A stretch of 64,000 bases of DNA from Aerococcus sanguinicola (GCF_008726925.1 NZ_VYWO01000001.1:186001-250000); one strand, 5' to 3'. Positions 34,474 to 44,659 are shown, numbered from the stretch's first letter. Numbers and translations are program-made. Notes: a model not told the origin generated them from the letters alone.

Positions 34474-35769
34474 ATGATTCAGCGACCAAAAGGAACGGTT
34501 GATATTTTACCTGAAGAAATTGCCAAGTGGCATTATGTGGAAGATAAGGCCAGGGAGATCCTGAGCCGCTACCGCTTCCGTGAAATTCGAACACCGATGT
34601 TTGAACACTATGAACTCTTTGCACGGGGGGTGGGGGAGACCTCGGACGTCGTGTCTAAGGAAATGTATGACTTTAAAGATAAGGGGGACCGCCATATTGC
34701 CCTCAAGCCGGAAGGGACGGCGCCTGTTGTCCGGGCCTATATCGAAAACAAACTCTATGGCCCTGACCACCGCCACCCCTATAAGGTCTACTATCTGAGC
34801 CCAATGTTCCGCTATGAGCGACCTCAAGGTGGGCGGCAACGCCAGTTCAACCAGTTAGGAGTGGAAGTCTTTGGGGATTCTCAAGCCCTAATCGATGTGG
34901 AAACCATCGCCCTGGCTTGGGAAATCCTGACCGCTCTGGGGGTTACGGACCTCGAATTAGTGATCAATTCACTGGGGGATGCAGACTCACGTTTGACTTA
35001 TCGCCAGGCCTTGATTGATTACTTGGAGCCCTTTGAAGACCAATTGAGTGAAGACTCCAAGACCCGGCTCCACAAGAATCCGCTCCGTGTGCTGGATAGT
35101 AAGGATCCCAAGGACAAGGCCATTGTCAAAGATGCCCCTAGCATTTTGGACTTCTTATCGGAAGCCTCAAAAGAGCGCTTTGCCCTAGTCCAAAGCCTGC
35201 TCGACCAATTAGGGATTCCCTACCGGATCGATGCCAATATGGTAAGGGGCTTGGATTATTACCAAGACACCATCTTTGAGATTATGACTAAGAATGAAGT
35301 CTTTGGGGCTGAAACCACTATCTGCGGTGGGGGCTCCTATTCCGGCTTGGTGAAGGAGCTCTCCGAAGGGAAGCAGGATGTGCCAGGCTTTGGCTTTGCG
35401 ATCGGTTTGGAGCGGCTCATGCTTCTCTTGGAAGCTCAGGAAGTCGCTCTGCCCGATACCGATCCATTAGACCTTTACCTGGTCACTATTCCCGGTATCC
35501 AGGTCGAAACAAGCCTTCCCTTGGTCGAAGCAATCCGTAAGCAGGGCTATTCCTGCCAGCTGGACTATAGCCAGCGCAAGCCTGGCAAGCAATTCCGGGA
35601 TGCGGACAAGTTAGGGGCTAAGTTTGTGCTTACCCTGGGAGAGAGTGAGTTAGAGGAGGGGGCCCTCAATGTTAAAGACATGGCCTCAGGTGAGGAGAAA
35701 AAATTCCTCCTCAATCAGATAAAAGAGCAATTTTCAGAAGTTATTGCCAGTTTTAATGCAGAAGCATAA
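34474..35769 (+). CDS. hisS: Histidyl-tRNA synthetase
   Basis: Class II synthetase charging tRNA-His. Motif 1 ([15 protein letters not shown]), motif 2 ([20 protein letters not shown]), the His-specific stretches [13 protein letters not shown] and GGGSYSGLV, motif 3 ([10 protein letters not shown]) and a C-terminal anticodon-binding domain are all visible. 431 aa. It is the first gene after the T-box, with AAGGGGG ahead of the ATG, and lies 11 bases before aspS. Confidence 0.97.
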   Translation: MIQRPKGTVDILPEEIAKWHYVEDKAREILSRYRFREIRTPMFEHYELFARGVGETSDVVSKEMYDFKDKGDRHIALKPEGTAPVVRAYIENKLYGPDHRHPYKVYYLSPMFRYERPQGGRQRQFNQLGVEVFGDSQALIDVETIALAWEILTALGVTDLELVINSLGDADSRLTYRQALIDYLEPFEDQLSEDSKTRLHKNPLRVLDSKDPKDKAIVKDAPSILDFLSEASKERFALVQSLLDQLGIPYRIDANMVRGLDYYQDTIFEIMTKNEVFGAETTICGGGSYSGLVKELSEGKQDVPGFGFAIGLERLMLLLEAQEVALPDTDPLDLYLVTIPGIQVETSLPLVEAIRKQGYSCQLDYSQRKPGKQFRDADKLGAKFVLTLGESELEEGALNVKDMASGEEKKFLLNQIKEQFSEVIASFNAEA

Positions 35770-35780
35770 GGAGGAATACG

Positions 35781-37550
35781 ATGAAACGTACAACATATTG
35801 TGGGAATGTATCGAAAGATTTAGTTGGTCAAACGGTGACCCTCAAAGGCTGGGTGCAAAAGCGCCGGGACTTGGGTGGCGTGATCTTCGTTGACTTGAGA
35901 GACCGGGAAGGCTTTGTCCAAGTGGTCTTCAATGTGGAAAACCTCGGTGACCACTTCGACCAAGCGGAAAAATTGCGGTCTGAGTATGTCATTGAGGTGA
36001 CGGGTGAGGTGATCAACCGGGATGCTGACATGGTCAACCCTAAGATTAAGAACGGGGACATCGAAGTGATGGTGAAGGATTTGACCATCCTAAACAAGGC
36101 CAAGACGCCTCCTTTCATGGTCGAAGACGGGATTGATGTTAATGATGATATCCGGTTGAAATACCGTTATGTCGACCTTCGTCGCCCTGAAATGAATGCT
36201 AATATTGTCCTCCGGGCGAAAGTGACCCAAGCCATCCGTCGCTTCCTAGAAGGCCAAGGCTTCTTGGATATCGAAACCCCTTACTTGACCAAGTCAACAC
36301 CAGAAGGGGCCCGCGACTACTTGGTGCCTTCCCGTGTCCATCCCGGGGAATTCTATGCTTTACCCCAATCGCCTCAGCTCTTTAAACAACTCTTAATGGC
36401 TTCAGGCATGGACCGCTATTATCAAATCGTTCGCTGCTTCCGTGATGAAGACTTACGGGGCGACCGCCAACCTGAATTTACCCAAGTGGACTTGGAAACC
36501 AGCTTCCTGAGCCAGGAAGAAATTCGTGACATTGTCGAAGCCATGCTTAAAGATATCATGAAAGAAACACGTGGGATTGAAATTACCGAAGATTTCCCAA
36601 TTATTTCCTATGATGACGCCATGAACTACTATGGAACGGATAAACCAGATACCCGTTTCGGTATGAAATTAGTGGATGTTTCCGACGTAGTTAGCCAGTA
36701 TGAATTGAAGGTCTTCAACCAAGCCATTGAAAATGGTGGGATGGTTAAAGCCATCAATGTGAAGGGCGCAGCTGACCAATACTCCCGTAAGGATCTTGAC
36801 GGTCTGACTGATTTTGCCTCTACCTACGGCGCCAAGGGTGTAGCTTGGATTAAGGTCAGTGAAGACGGCTTGACGGGACCAATCGGTAAGTTCTTTAAAG
36901 AAAATCCAGAACCTCTCGTTGACCGCCTAGAAGCTGAAGCCGGGGATATCCTCCTCTTCTTAGCGGACAAGGCCAGTGTGGTTCACCAATCCCTGTCTGA
37001 AATCCGCCTGAAATTCGCTCGTGAACTGGGCCTCATGGATAAGAACCAATTCAACTTCCTCTGGGTCGTAAATTGGCCATTGCTTGAGTATGATGAACAA
37101 GATGGCCGTTATAACGCCATGCACCATCCTTTCACCATGCCTAATAAAGAAGACCTAGATAAATTAAGCAGCCAACCGGAAGAAGTTTATGCCCAAGCCT
37201 ATGACATCGTGCTCAATGGCTATGAAATTGGGGGCGGGTCTATCCGTATCCACCAAAAAGATATCCAATTGCAAATGCTTGAAGCGCTAGGTTTCACAGA
37301 AGAATCAGCTAGTGAGCAATTTGGTTTCTTACTGGATGCCTTGGAATATGGCTTCCCACCACACGGCGGCTTGGCCATTGGTTTGGACCGCTTAGTCATG
37401 CTTCTAGCCGGTGAAGATAATATCCGTGAAGTTATGGCCTTCCCTAAGAATGGCCGGGCCTTCGACCCATTGACAAATGCACCTAGCGAAGTCTCACAAG
37501 ACCAACTTAATGACTTGAGTCTTGAAGTTACCCGGATTGATGTCGACTAG
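35781..37550 (+). CDS. aspS: Aspartyl-tRNA synthetase
   Basis: Class II synthetase charging tRNA-Asp. The N-terminal OB-fold anticodon-binding domain (residues 1-110) is followed by the catalytic core with [21 protein letters not shown], the bacterial GAD insertion domain (about 290-410) and motif 3 [13 protein letters not shown]. 589 aa, the standard bacterial length. AAGGAGG precedes the ATG. It shares the T-box leader with hisS. Whether it is discriminating or not (tRNA-Asn) depends on gatCAB elsewhere. Confidence 0.97.
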   Translation: MKRTTYCGNVSKDLVGQTVTLKGWVQKRRDLGGVIFVDLRDREGFVQVVFNVENLGDHFDQAEKLRSEYVIEVTGEVINRDADMVNPKIKNGDIEVMVKDLTILNKAKTPPFMVEDGIDVNDDIRLKYRYVDLRRPEMNANIVLRAKVTQAIRRFLEGQGFLDIETPYLTKSTPEGARDYLVPSRVHPGEFYALPQSPQLFKQLLMASGMDRYYQIVRCFRDEDLRGDRQPEFTQVDLETSFLSQEEIRDIVEAMLKDIMKETRGIEITEDFPIISYDDAMNYYGTDKPDTRFGMKLVDVSDVVSQYELKVFNQAIENGGMVKAINVKGAADQYSRKDLDGLTDFASTYGAKGVAWIKVSEDGLTGPIGKFFKENPEPLVDRLEAEAGDILLFLADKASVVHQSLSEIRLKFARELGLMDKNQFNFLWVVNWPLLEYDEQDGRYNAMHHPFTMPNKEDLDKLSSQPEEVYAQAYDIVLNGYEIGGGSIRIHQKDIQLQMLEALGFTEESASEQFGFLLDALEYGFPPHGGLAIGLDRLVMLLAGEDNIREVMAFPKNGRAFDPLTNAPSEVSQDQLNDLSLEVTRIDVD

Positions 37551-37587
37551 TTCATTAGGCAAAGGACAAAGGAAGGAGAGCTTGTAA

Positions 37588-38595
37588 ATGAAAGCCAAAT
37601 CATGGATTTTGGTCATTGTGGCAGCCCTGCTCCTGATTCTTGGAGTCGCTAGCCACCGGCAAAACCGAGAACGGCTCAAAGAAATCAACTGGGAAGAAGT
37701 GACCCAGCCTTTTGCAGGCCAAGGGAAAGTGCTTGAGAAGGGAAATCCTCAGCAACGGATTGCTGTTCTCAAGGTTGAAGGAACCATCGCAGACACCGGA
37801 GAAGGCGGTCGCTTCCAAGGGGCAGGCTACCGCCACCAGGAGGTCTTAGACCAAATTGCTGACCTCAAGGATGATGATAGCGTCAAGGCCTTGCTCCTTG
37901 CGGTCGATTCGCCAGGGGGAACGACCTACCACAGCCAGGAACTCTACCGGGCCTTAAAAGATTTAAAAGAGAGCCGGGACATGCCTATCTATGTCAGCAT
38001 GGGATCGATGGCGGCTAGTGGAGGCTACATGATCTCCATGGCTGGGGATAAGGTCTATGCGGATAACAACACCACGACCGGATCCATCGGCGTGATTATG
38101 TCCTCTCTCAATGTTAAGGACTTCATGGATGAACATGGTTTCAAGATGGACGTCTACAAGTCTGGCGACCAGAAAGATATGGGCAGCCCCTTTAAAGAGG
38201 CTTCAGATGAAGAGAAGAAGATCTTTGACGAGCTGATCAAGGAATCCTATGATGAATTTGTCCGGATTGTCGCTGAAGGGCGGGGCATGGACGAGGACCA
38301 AGTCCGCAAATTAGCGGATGGCCGCGTTTATTCCGGTAAGCAAGCCAAGGACCAGGGCTTAGTGGATGAAATGGGCTACCAAGCGGATGCCTTGGCAGCC
38401 CTCAAAAAAGACCAGTCCTTAGAAGAAGCCGAAGTGGTCGATGTGACCCCTCAGCCTTCTGAGATGGACTCTATTTTCGGCCTCTTCTCCAAATCTTTGG
38501 AATTGAAGACTTTAATTCCTAATTGGGACAGTCTCCAAGGCCAGGCCCTCCACCAAAACACCCCTCAAGCTTACTATCTCTATGGAGGTGTTTAG
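37588..38595 (+). CDS. sppA: Signal peptide peptidase SppA (S49 family)
   Basis: Membrane-anchored serine protease that degrades cleaved signal peptides. An N-terminal membrane segment (residues 6-21) is followed by the S49 domain with the nucleophile Ser in SMAASGGYMISMAGDKVYA and the general-base Lys further on in MDVYKSGDQKDMGSP. 335 aa, the single-domain Firmicutes form. AAGGAGAG precedes the ATG. The stop lies 2 bases before the RDD gene, a common Lactobacillales pairing. It may be co-transcribed with aspS, 37 bases upstream without a terminator. Confidence 0.92.
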   Translation: MKAKSWILVIVAALLLILGVASHRQNRERLKEINWEEVTQPFAGQGKVLEKGNPQQRIAVLKVEGTIADTGEGGRFQGAGYRHQEVLDQIADLKDDDSVKALLLAVDSPGGTTYHSQELYRALKDLKESRDMPIYVSMGSMAASGGYMISMAGDKVYADNNTTTGSIGVIMSSLNVKDFMDEHGFKMDVYKSGDQKDMGSPFKEASDEEKKIFDELIKESYDEFVRIVAEGRGMDEDQVRKLADGRVYSGKQAKDQGLVDEMGYQADALAALKKDQSLEEAEVVDVTPQPSEMDSIFGLFSKSLELKTLIPNWDSLQGQALHQNTPQAYYLYGGV

Positions 38596-38597
38596 CT

Positions 38598-39239
38598 ATG
38601 GCCAAGGAAACCGAAGATAAGCGCCAAGGGCCATTGCCCCAACTCAATGATGAGCTCTATCATGGGCGCTTAGAAGGGGAGGCTGAAGCGGCTCGCCAGA
38701 ACAGGCAAAAGAAGGCTCAAAAATTATCCGGCCAGGACTTGCTCTTGTCCTACCGCCGCCATGTTGACCGCAACATGGTCAATGGCTTCAGCCGCAAGCT
38801 CTATGGCGGCTTCTGGATCCGGCTCTGGGCTTATCTCCTAGACTTGATCTTTGTGGGGGCCTGCCAAGCAATTCTCATGGCTTGCCTTCTGACCTTCTTG
38901 CCTGATAGCTACCTGGTCCACTGGCCGCTAGTGACTTATTTAGTCGGCCAGGGCGTCTTGTTAGTCTATTTTAGTCTGGCTTCCTATCTCTTGAACGGCC
39001 AGACCTTGGGCAAGGCCCTCTTCCGCCTTCAAGTCGTTAAGGCTGACCAGTACCGGCTCAAATTTTCCACTTGTTTTGTCCGCGAGGGGCTGGGTAAATT
39101 GATCCTAAGTAACTTGCCTATTCTTGGCCTCTTGGTGGTTGTTAGCCCCAAGCGGCAGAATTTCATGGATTTCTTTACCGATACCAATGTGGTTGCCTTA
39201 GACCAATTCCGCTTCCTTTACGAAGAAAATCGGATTTAA
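38598..39239 (+). CDS. RDD family membrane protein
   Basis: A 213-aa protein with a charged cytosolic N-terminal region of about 70 residues and an RDD domain with three to four membrane segments. The Arg-Asp-type signature appears as FWIRLWAYLLDLIF, followed by GQTLGKALFRLQVV. Function is unknown; in related genomes RDD genes next to sppA are linked to envelope stress or peptide resistance, which is inference here. Longer upstream starts would lie inside sppA; ATG 38598 has GGAGGTG overlapping the sppA end. Confidence 0.8.
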   Translation: MAKETEDKRQGPLPQLNDELYHGRLEGEAEAARQNRQKKAQKLSGQDLLLSYRRHVDRNMVNGFSRKLYGGFWIRLWAYLLDLIFVGACQAILMACLLTFLPDSYLVHWPLVTYLVGQGVLLVYFSLASYLLNGQTLGKALFRLQVVKADQYRLKFSTCFVREGLGKLILSNLPILGLLVVVSPKRQNFMDFFTDTNVVALDQFRFLYEENRI

Positions 39240-39300
39240 CCACGCGCAACTTCTAAGATTAGAAATTGTCGCTTCAAAGCTAAAAGTTAATCAAACAGTC

Positions 39301-39347
39301 AAAAAGGCCTCCAAACCGTCATTAAAGAGCAGTTTGGAGGCCTTTTT
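39301..39347. terminator. Bidirectional terminator between the RDD gene and ppsR
   Basis: AAAAAGGCCTCCAAAC and GTTTGGAGGCCTTTTT form a perfect 16-base stem with A and T tracts on each side. Confidence 0.88.
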
Positions 39348-39350
39348 GTC

Positions 39351-40181
39351 TTAGTCTTCAGGGTCAGATTCTTGGAAATTGAGGAACATGAGGATGAGGG
39401 TGGCCGTTTCTTCGATGCTGCGGTCGGCAACATTAATTACGGGACAACCGAGCTCAGCGTAAATCTTATCCGCATAGTCTAATTCCTTTTGGATGCGGCG
39501 GTCGTCACTATAACGGCCCACCTCCTGGATACCATAGGAGCGTAGGCGTTCTCGCCGAAACTTGTTGAGGACATTGACATCGTTGGTCAGTCCAATGATT
39601 CTATTGGGATCGACTTCATAGAGTTCTTCCGGTAGGTGGGCTTCAGGCACCAAGGGCAGGTTGGTGACCTTGTAGCCCTGGTTGGCTAGAAAGAGGCTGA
39701 GCGGGGTCTTGGATGTCCGAGAGATCCCCAAGAGGACAATGTCAGCCTCCTTGAAGTCAGCAGGGTGCTTGCCATCATCATTCTTAACCGCAAATTCGAT
39801 GGCTTCGATCCGCCGGTAGTAGTCTTTATCCAAAGCCTTTTTATTGCCCGGCTTCTGGCGCGGCGCTTGGTCGGCCTCCTTGGCAATATGCTGGACCAGG
39901 GGATCGATTAGGTTGTAATAGAAGAGGTCATTCGCCTCACAATAGTCTTGGGCCAGGTTTTCCAGGTCTTCCTTGATAAAGGTTGAAACAATACTGGCCT
40001 GGCAGTCCTTGGCTGATTTTAGAATACGCTTGAGATAGTCTGGATATTGGACAAAGGGGAAGATACGCACCTTATAGTCAATGTCTGGAAATTGGACAAA
40101 GGCATTATTCAAGGCATCCTTGGCGATCGTTCCCACGGCGTCCGACAGCACATAAAACATTTTAATTTGGTCTTCACTCAT
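39351..40181 (-). CDS. PEP synthetase / pyruvate phosphate dikinase regulatory kinase-phosphorylase (DUF299 family)
   Basis: Bifunctional ADP-dependent protein kinase and Pi-dependent phosphorylase of the DUF299 (PpsR/PDRP1) family, here 276 aa. The P-loop-like GISRTSKTPLSLFLANQGYKV and the C-terminal VINVADRSIEETA region are characteristic. Its usual target is pyruvate phosphate dikinase or PEP synthase, neither of which is in this window. The start at 40181 follows GGAGGG; an ATG five codons upstream overlaps that site. In Bacillus the homologue YqfL is linked to a CcpN-type gluconeogenic regulator. Confidence 0.88.
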   Translation of the reverse strand: MSEDQIKMFYVLSDAVGTIAKDALNNAFVQFPDIDYKVRIFPFVQYPDYLKRILKSAKDCQASIVSTFIKEDLENLAQDYCEANDLFYYNLIDPLVQHIAKEADQAPRQKPGNKKALDKDYYRRIEAIEFAVKNDDGKHPADFKEADIVLLGISRTSKTPLSLFLANQGYKVTNLPLVPEAHLPEELYEVDPNRIIGLTNDVNVLNKFRRERLRSYGIQEVGRYSDDRRIQKELDYADKIYAELGCPVINVADRSIEETATLILMFLNFQESDPED

Positions 40182-40314
40182 TAGCTTACCCTCCATTGTT
40201 AGTGGCCTTATTATAACATAGGGCCTGAGTGGGGCCCAGTAGGTAGATAGATGAATTATTAGTCATTTGAGCTTGGTCTGTGTTATAATCAGGTCAGCAA
40301 AGGGGGGCTTTTCG

Positions 40315-40749
40315 ATGACGAATTTTGTGACAGAGTCTATGGATGAACTCAAAGAAGCGGGCTATAAGTATACGCAAAGACGGGCTGACCTCTTAGCGGC
40401 CTTCGACCAGGCAGAGGGGCAGTACCTGACGGCTAAAGAAGTCCAACAGGCCATGGAAGACAAGTATCCCGGCATGAGTTTCGATACCATCTACCGCAAT
40501 TTGAAGCTTTTTAGCGACTTTCATTTCTTAGAAGAGACAGATGTCAACGGGGAAATGTTATTCCGCAAGCACTGTGACCCTGAAATCGGCCACCACCACC
40601 ACTTTATCTGCGAGAACTGTGGCCGGGCCTTCCCACTGGAGATGTGCCCCTTGGACTTTTTCTCCAACCAAGTCCCAGGCGCAGAAATCCACAGCCATGA
40701 CTTCAAGATTATGGGCCTGTGTGCAGAGTGTAGTAAGCAAAAAAAATAG
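40315..40749 (+). CDS. Fur-family metalloregulator (Zur-like)
   Basis: A 144-aa winged-helix repressor of the Fur family. The N-terminal DNA-binding domain has YKYTQRRADLLAAF and FDTIYRNLKLFSD; the regulatory domain has GHHHHFICENCGRAF and a second Cys pair CAECSKQ at the C-terminus, so the structural four-Cys zinc site is intact. Among Fur, Zur and PerR the His-rich metal motif fits Zur best, but the assignment is tentative. AAGGGGGG precedes ATG 40315; upstream in-frame starts would cover the promoter region. Confidence 0.85.
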   Translation: MTNFVTESMDELKEAGYKYTQRRADLLAAFDQAEGQYLTAKEVQQAMEDKYPGMSFDTIYRNLKLFSDFHFLEETDVNGEMLFRKHCDPEIGHHHHFICENCGRAFPLEMCPLDFFSNQVPGAEIHSHDFKIMGLCAECSKQKK

Positions 40750-40801
40750 GATATATAGTATAGGAACAGTAAAAATTATAATTAAAAGCTAGTATCATCT
40801 C

Positions 40802-40829
40802 TTGAAAGCGTTTGTTTTTTTGATAAAAT
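40802..40829 (+). promoter_or_regulatory. Promoter with a partial cre-like site before the small membrane protein
   Basis: TTGAAA, a 16-base spacer and TAAAAT. The stretch TGAAAGCGTTTGTT overlapping the -35 matches the left half of a CcpA cre site but not the last three positions. Confidence 0.45.
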
Positions 40830-40888
40830 GAACTTGTATTTAGTAGAGCCAATATATTAATAGATAGATGGGTTTAATAGGTGGAAAT

Positions 40889-41053
40889 ATGAAAAATAAA
40901 TACCATGCTTTTATGCTGGTGCTTGTACTTGGTCTTTTGATTTTCGGGTCACCCTTCTTTCAAGATAAAATCGTCAATTTTATCTTTGGTATACTTGTCC
41001 TATTAGTGAGCGGAGGCTTGATGATCCTAGCAGAAAAAGATAGCCGAAAGTAG
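40889..41053 (+). CDS. Small two-helix membrane protein, unknown function
   Basis: A 54-aa protein of unknown function. The two hydrophobic stretches (AFMLVLVLGLLIFGSPFF and IVNFIFGILVLLVSGGLMIL) would form a helical hairpin, ending with charged AEKDSRK in the cytosol. AGGTGG precedes ATG 40889; an in-frame ATG seven codons upstream is an alternative. It has its own promoter and terminator. No family is recognised; small membrane proteins of this sort are easily missed, and the ribosome binding site and promoter are the main support. Confidence 0.5.
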   Translation: MKNKYHAFMLVLVLGLLIFGSPFFQDKIVNFIFGILVLLVSGGLMILAEKDSRK

Positions 41054-41104
41054 AACAATTAGTTGTAATCCAAAGTAAAAAAATTAATATTTTTAAGCAA
41101 TTAA

Positions 41105-41143
41105 AAGCCTGACCGATGAAGGAATTGGTTGGGTCTTTTTTCA
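41105..41143 (+). terminator. Terminator after the small membrane protein
   Basis: CCTGACC and GGTTGGG pair with G-T wobbles and are followed by TCTTTTTT. Confidence 0.5.
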
Positions 41144-41324
41144 TTTTGCCTAGTATCTTTGCTTTCAACAGGGACCAAATTCTTAACCTAGGCGCCTTCT
41201 TAATAGAAAAGGCTTTAAACTTTTTTATCAGCTTCAAATTCTATCAGGAAATGGCTTTCTTTATTATTTTATGGTCCTTGAGTGTTATAATAAAGCTAGC
41301 ATAAATGGAAAAGGAGATGCGAAA

Positions 41325-43475
41325 ATGACAGAACACGTTTGGTTAGACTACTCCAAATCCCCTAAGGAACGCGCAGAGGCCTTGGTCGCTGCCATGTCTT
41401 TAGAAGATAAGATTGGCCAATTGCACGGTGGGATGAAGACCATCAATATCTATAATATTGATATGGAAGCCATCCAGAATTTATCTGAAGAAGAGTACGA
41501 AGAACAGATGACCCAGCTGCGGGTTGAACGCCATGTTAAAGAAAATGAAGACTACGCCATTCCGCGTATGCGGGTAACCAATGGCCCTGTAGGAGTCGGA
41601 ATGGGGGACGGCTATCCTAGTCCTAAGGCGACGGCCTTGCCTATGACGATTGGAGTTGCGGCCTCCTTTGACCCCCAACTAGCCTATGAATACGGGGATA
41701 TTATTGGGAGCGAAACCCGGACTCTGGGTCAGCATGTGCTCGAAGGCCCAGCTGTTTGCCTCCACCGCCTGCCCATTTCAGGCCGGAACTTCGAATACTT
41801 CTCAGAAGATCCTTATCTCAGTGGACGCATGGGGGTAGAAGTAACCAAGGCCATCCAGAGCCATGATGTGATTGCCATGGGTAAACACTTTGTCCTCAAC
41901 GACCAAGAAGATGAACGTTTCCGCCACAGTGTGGAAGCTTCTGACCAAGTCATGCGGGAACTTTACTTATTACCCTTTGAAATGTTAGTCAAAGACGGTA
42001 AGATCTCCGCTATCATGAGTTCCTATAACCGGATCCGTGGGGTTTATGGGACCGAATACCGGGAGACCCTAACCGAAATCCTCCGCCACGAATGGGGCTT
42101 CGAGGGTTATGTGCAATCAGACTTCTGGTCCACCCGGTCCGCCGCGCCTTCGCTGAATGCCGGGCTCGACCTGGAGATGCCTGATGCCAAGTGGTTCAAT
42201 GAAGACAATATCAAGGCCGCCCTTGAAGACCAGAGTCTAGAAGAGAAGACCATCGACCGGGCCCTCATCCGCCGCTTTACCCAGATGTTCCGCTTCAACC
42301 AGTTCGATTGGGAATACAATCCTGGTGAAATTGACGCCAAGGCGCACGGTGAGCGGGCACGTCAGATCGGTCAAGCTTCAGCTGTCTTATTGAAGAACGA
42401 CCACAAACTCCTGCCTGTTGATCCTGCTGACTATGACCACATCCTCCTCTTAGGCCAAGAGAAATTCGCTGGTCAAGCCTGCAATGGGGGCGGGGGGTCT
42501 TCCAAGGTTGAACCAATCTACACGGTTAAACCCGAAGAAGGCCTGAGGGATGAGCTCAGCGAGCTGGGTGCCAAGTCAGAAGTTGAGACCTTTATTGTTG
42601 CAGATAATTTATCGAATATTGAAGAAGGCCTTGCTAAGGCTAAGGAAGCTGATTTGGTTATTATGATGGCCGGTATCGTCGCTTCAGAAGGCTTCGACTT
42701 AGCCAAACCTAGCCTGCCAAACCAACAAGATATTATGGTTGAACAAGTATTGGCGGTTAACCCTCAAACGGTCTTAGTCTTAAAGGACTCCACGCCGGTT
42801 CTTATGCCTTGGATTGACCAAGCTCATACTGTTTTAGAAACTTGGAACCAAGGGACAGAAGATGGCCACGTGGCAGCCGACCTGATCTTTGGCTTAGCCA
42901 ATCCATCGGGTAAGGTCCCAACCAGCTATGCCAAGAAAGAAGAAGACCTCCTTTACTATGACCACCCTGAACGCCACCCTGGTGTCGATGAAGGCGATGG
43001 CTATCCGGTTATCCGCTATTCGGAAGGTCTAGAAATGGGCTATCGCTGGTTCCAAGCCAATGACATCGAGCCCCTCTTCCCCTTCGGCTACGGCTTATCC
43101 TATACGGACTTTGAACTCTCTGACCTGGCCTTAAAACGTTCTGAAGACCAAGGCAAAGAGGAGGCTTTTGAAGTCACAGCTGTTGTCAGCAATACGGGAG
43201 ACCGCGATGGGGCAGAAGTGGTTCAAGTCTATCTCGGTATTCCAGAAGACCAACAACCTCCTAAGCGTTTAATCGCTTTCCAGAAGGTTCACTTAGAAGC
43301 TGGCCGTTCCAAGGCGATTTCGATAACAATCGATCCGAAAGCCACCCACCATCCCCTATCGGTATGGGACCGGGGCCAAGGCGACTTTGTAATCCCTGAG
43401 GGCGAATTCACCCTCTATGTCGGCACATCTAGCGAAGATAATGCAGCCAGCTTTAACTTTACCATTGAAGACTAA
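41325..43475 (+). CDS. Glycoside hydrolase family 3 (beta-glucosidase-like)
   Basis: Exo-acting glycosidase of 716 aa. The GH3 N-terminal barrel shows GRNFEYFSEDPYLSG, MGKHFVLNDQEDERF (the KH motif) and the nucleophile D266 in GYVQSDFWST; the (alpha/beta)6 domain and a C-terminal fibronectin type III-like domain (DRDGAEVVQVYLGIPEDQQPPKR) follow. It has no signal peptide, so it acts in the cytosol on imported, possibly modified, disaccharides or glycosides; the exact sugar is not determined. AAGGAGATG sits before ATG 41325, and TATAAT at 41285 is a likely -10. It converges with the second KdgT-like permease. Confidence 0.9.
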   Translation: MTEHVWLDYSKSPKERAEALVAAMSLEDKIGQLHGGMKTINIYNIDMEAIQNLSEEEYEEQMTQLRVERHVKENEDYAIPRMRVTNGPVGVGMGDGYPSPKATALPMTIGVAASFDPQLAYEYGDIIGSETRTLGQHVLEGPAVCLHRLPISGRNFEYFSEDPYLSGRMGVEVTKAIQSHDVIAMGKHFVLNDQEDERFRHSVEASDQVMRELYLLPFEMLVKDGKISAIMSSYNRIRGVYGTEYRETLTEILRHEWGFEGYVQSDFWSTRSAAPSLNAGLDLEMPDAKWFNEDNIKAALEDQSLEEKTIDRALIRRFTQMFRFNQFDWEYNPGEIDAKAHGERARQIGQASAVLLKNDHKLLPVDPADYDHILLLGQEKFAGQACNGGGGSSKVEPIYTVKPEEGLRDELSELGAKSEVETFIVADNLSNIEEGLAKAKEADLVIMMAGIVASEGFDLAKPSLPNQQDIMVEQVLAVNPQTVLVLKDSTPVLMPWIDQAHTVLETWNQGTEDGHVAADLIFGLANPSGKVPTSYAKKEEDLLYYDHPERHPGVDEGDGYPVIRYSEGLEMGYRWFQANDIEPLFPFGYGLSYTDFELSDLALKRSEDQGKEEAFEVTAVVSNTGDRDGAEVVQVYLGIPEDQQPPKRLIAFQKVHLEAGRSKAISITIDPKATHHPLSVWDRGQGDFVIPEGEFTLYVGTSSEDNAASFNFTIED

Positions 43476-43492
43476 AGATACCGTGCATAAGA

Positions 43493-43531
43493 AAAGGCTC
43501 CCAGTCAATGCTTTGACTAGGAGCCTTTTTA
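43493..43531. terminator. Bidirectional terminator between the GH3 gene and KdgT-like copy 2
   Basis: AAAGGCTCC(C)AGTCAA and TTGACTAGGAGCCTTT form the stem, flanked by A and T tracts. Confidence 0.85.
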
Positions 43532-43541
43532 ACTTGCTCGC

Positions 43542-44507
43542 TTAAAGATTTTTGCTAGCTTGTGTTTGGTGATGTTGGGCCTGTCCCGGATGACCGAAGA
43601 GCCACTTGGCAATGATAGGGGTGAGAATCGAAGAAATCACCACACCAAAGGCAATTTGGGCGGTCGCAGCATCAACATAGGGCTGGTAGGCTGGATTGGT
43701 TGCGCCGATAAGAGCGGGAACCGAAACCGACATGCCTGCGATCGTTGACATAGCCAGCGAGGTCACCCCGTCGTCTTTTAAGAGGTAACGTTCGACTAGG
43801 ACTAAGATAACCACCATCGGGATATAGAAGAGGAGGGTGAGGAGGATGCCTTGCCCTCCTGCCTTGAGGGCATTCACCAGGTTAATATTCGCACCGAAAG
43901 CCCAGCCCATGAAGGGGAGGGAGAGGGCAGCACCAGGCTTTAGGAAGTCCGCCAGTTTTTGGTCGGTGTTCCCAATAATAATCCCCAAGACCACTGGAAT
44001 TAGGGTTGAAATAATCGGCATCCAGTTGATTGGTGTTGCCTGGGACACGCTGAAGACTAACATGGGATAGGCTGGCGTACAGAGGACGGCCAACAAGCCA
44101 AAAGCAGCGGAATCACTCTCTGCCCCGTACTCTTCTTCTAAGGCTAAGAAGAGGGAAGGGTTAGTTGAGGCGATGGTCGTGATATAAGCAATCGCGGAAA
44201 TGCCGAAGATCCCAGCTAAACCGAAGAACTTGAAGAAGAGGAAGCCAAGTAAAACATTAAGAATAATCTTACAAAGGATCAAAATCCCTTCCTTCTTGAG
44301 GACCACGCGGATGGTATTGAGCTTAAGTGTGGTACCCGAGCACAAGCAGGCAAAACCGATAATATAGTCCAAGCCTTTAGAGGTGAAGAGGGCCTCGGTT
44401 GCCCCACCAATTTCAAAAAGTCCCGGGAAGAAAGTATAAAAAAGAGCGCTGATCAGCATCGGGACGAGAAGTAAGCCGCCCGGCACCTTTTTCATTAATT
44501 TAAACAT
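43542..44507 (-). CDS. 2-keto-3-deoxygluconate permease family transporter (copy 2)
   Basis: A 321-aa membrane protein with about ten hydrophobic segments, a paralogue of the permease at 23220-24179. It shares the N-terminal pattern (MKKVPGGLLLVPMLISALFY) and the core (GAALSLPFMGWAFGANINL against RLLPFLGWNLGAGMRL). The two are clearly diverged, so this is not a recent duplication. Substrate is probably a sugar acid; neighbouring GH3 and Fur genes do not define it. A TATAAT in the minus orientation lies near 44548. Confidence 0.8.
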   Translation of the reverse strand: MFKLMKKVPGGLLLVPMLISALFYTFFPGLFEIGGATEALFTSKGLDYIIGFACLCSGTTLKLNTIRVVLKKEGILILCKIILNVLLGFLFFKFFGLAGIFGISAIAYITTIASTNPSLFLALEEEYGAESDSAAFGLLAVLCTPAYPMLVFSVSQATPINWMPIISTLIPVVLGIIIGNTDQKLADFLKPGAALSLPFMGWAFGANINLVNALKAGGQGILLTLLFYIPMVVILVLVERYLLKDDGVTSLAMSTIAGMSVSVPALIGATNPAYQPYVDAATAQIAFGVVISSILTPIIAKWLFGHPGQAQHHQTQASKNL

Positions 44508-44630
44508 GATTCATCTCTCATTTCTATCACGATATTTTAATTATATTATAGCACATTGCCCTTAAAATAGCCCTCAAACTTCTTGCAAGTATGGGAAGAA
44601 TGCCGTTTTGAAAAAAACTTCAAGTAAAAA

Positions 44631-44659
44631 TTGACGGCACGGAAGAAAAAAGCTATAAT
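44631..44659 (+). promoter_or_regulatory. rpsU promoter
   Basis: TTGACG at 44631-44636, a 17-base spacer and TATAAT at 44654-44659, 59 bases before the rpsU start. Confidence 0.8.
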
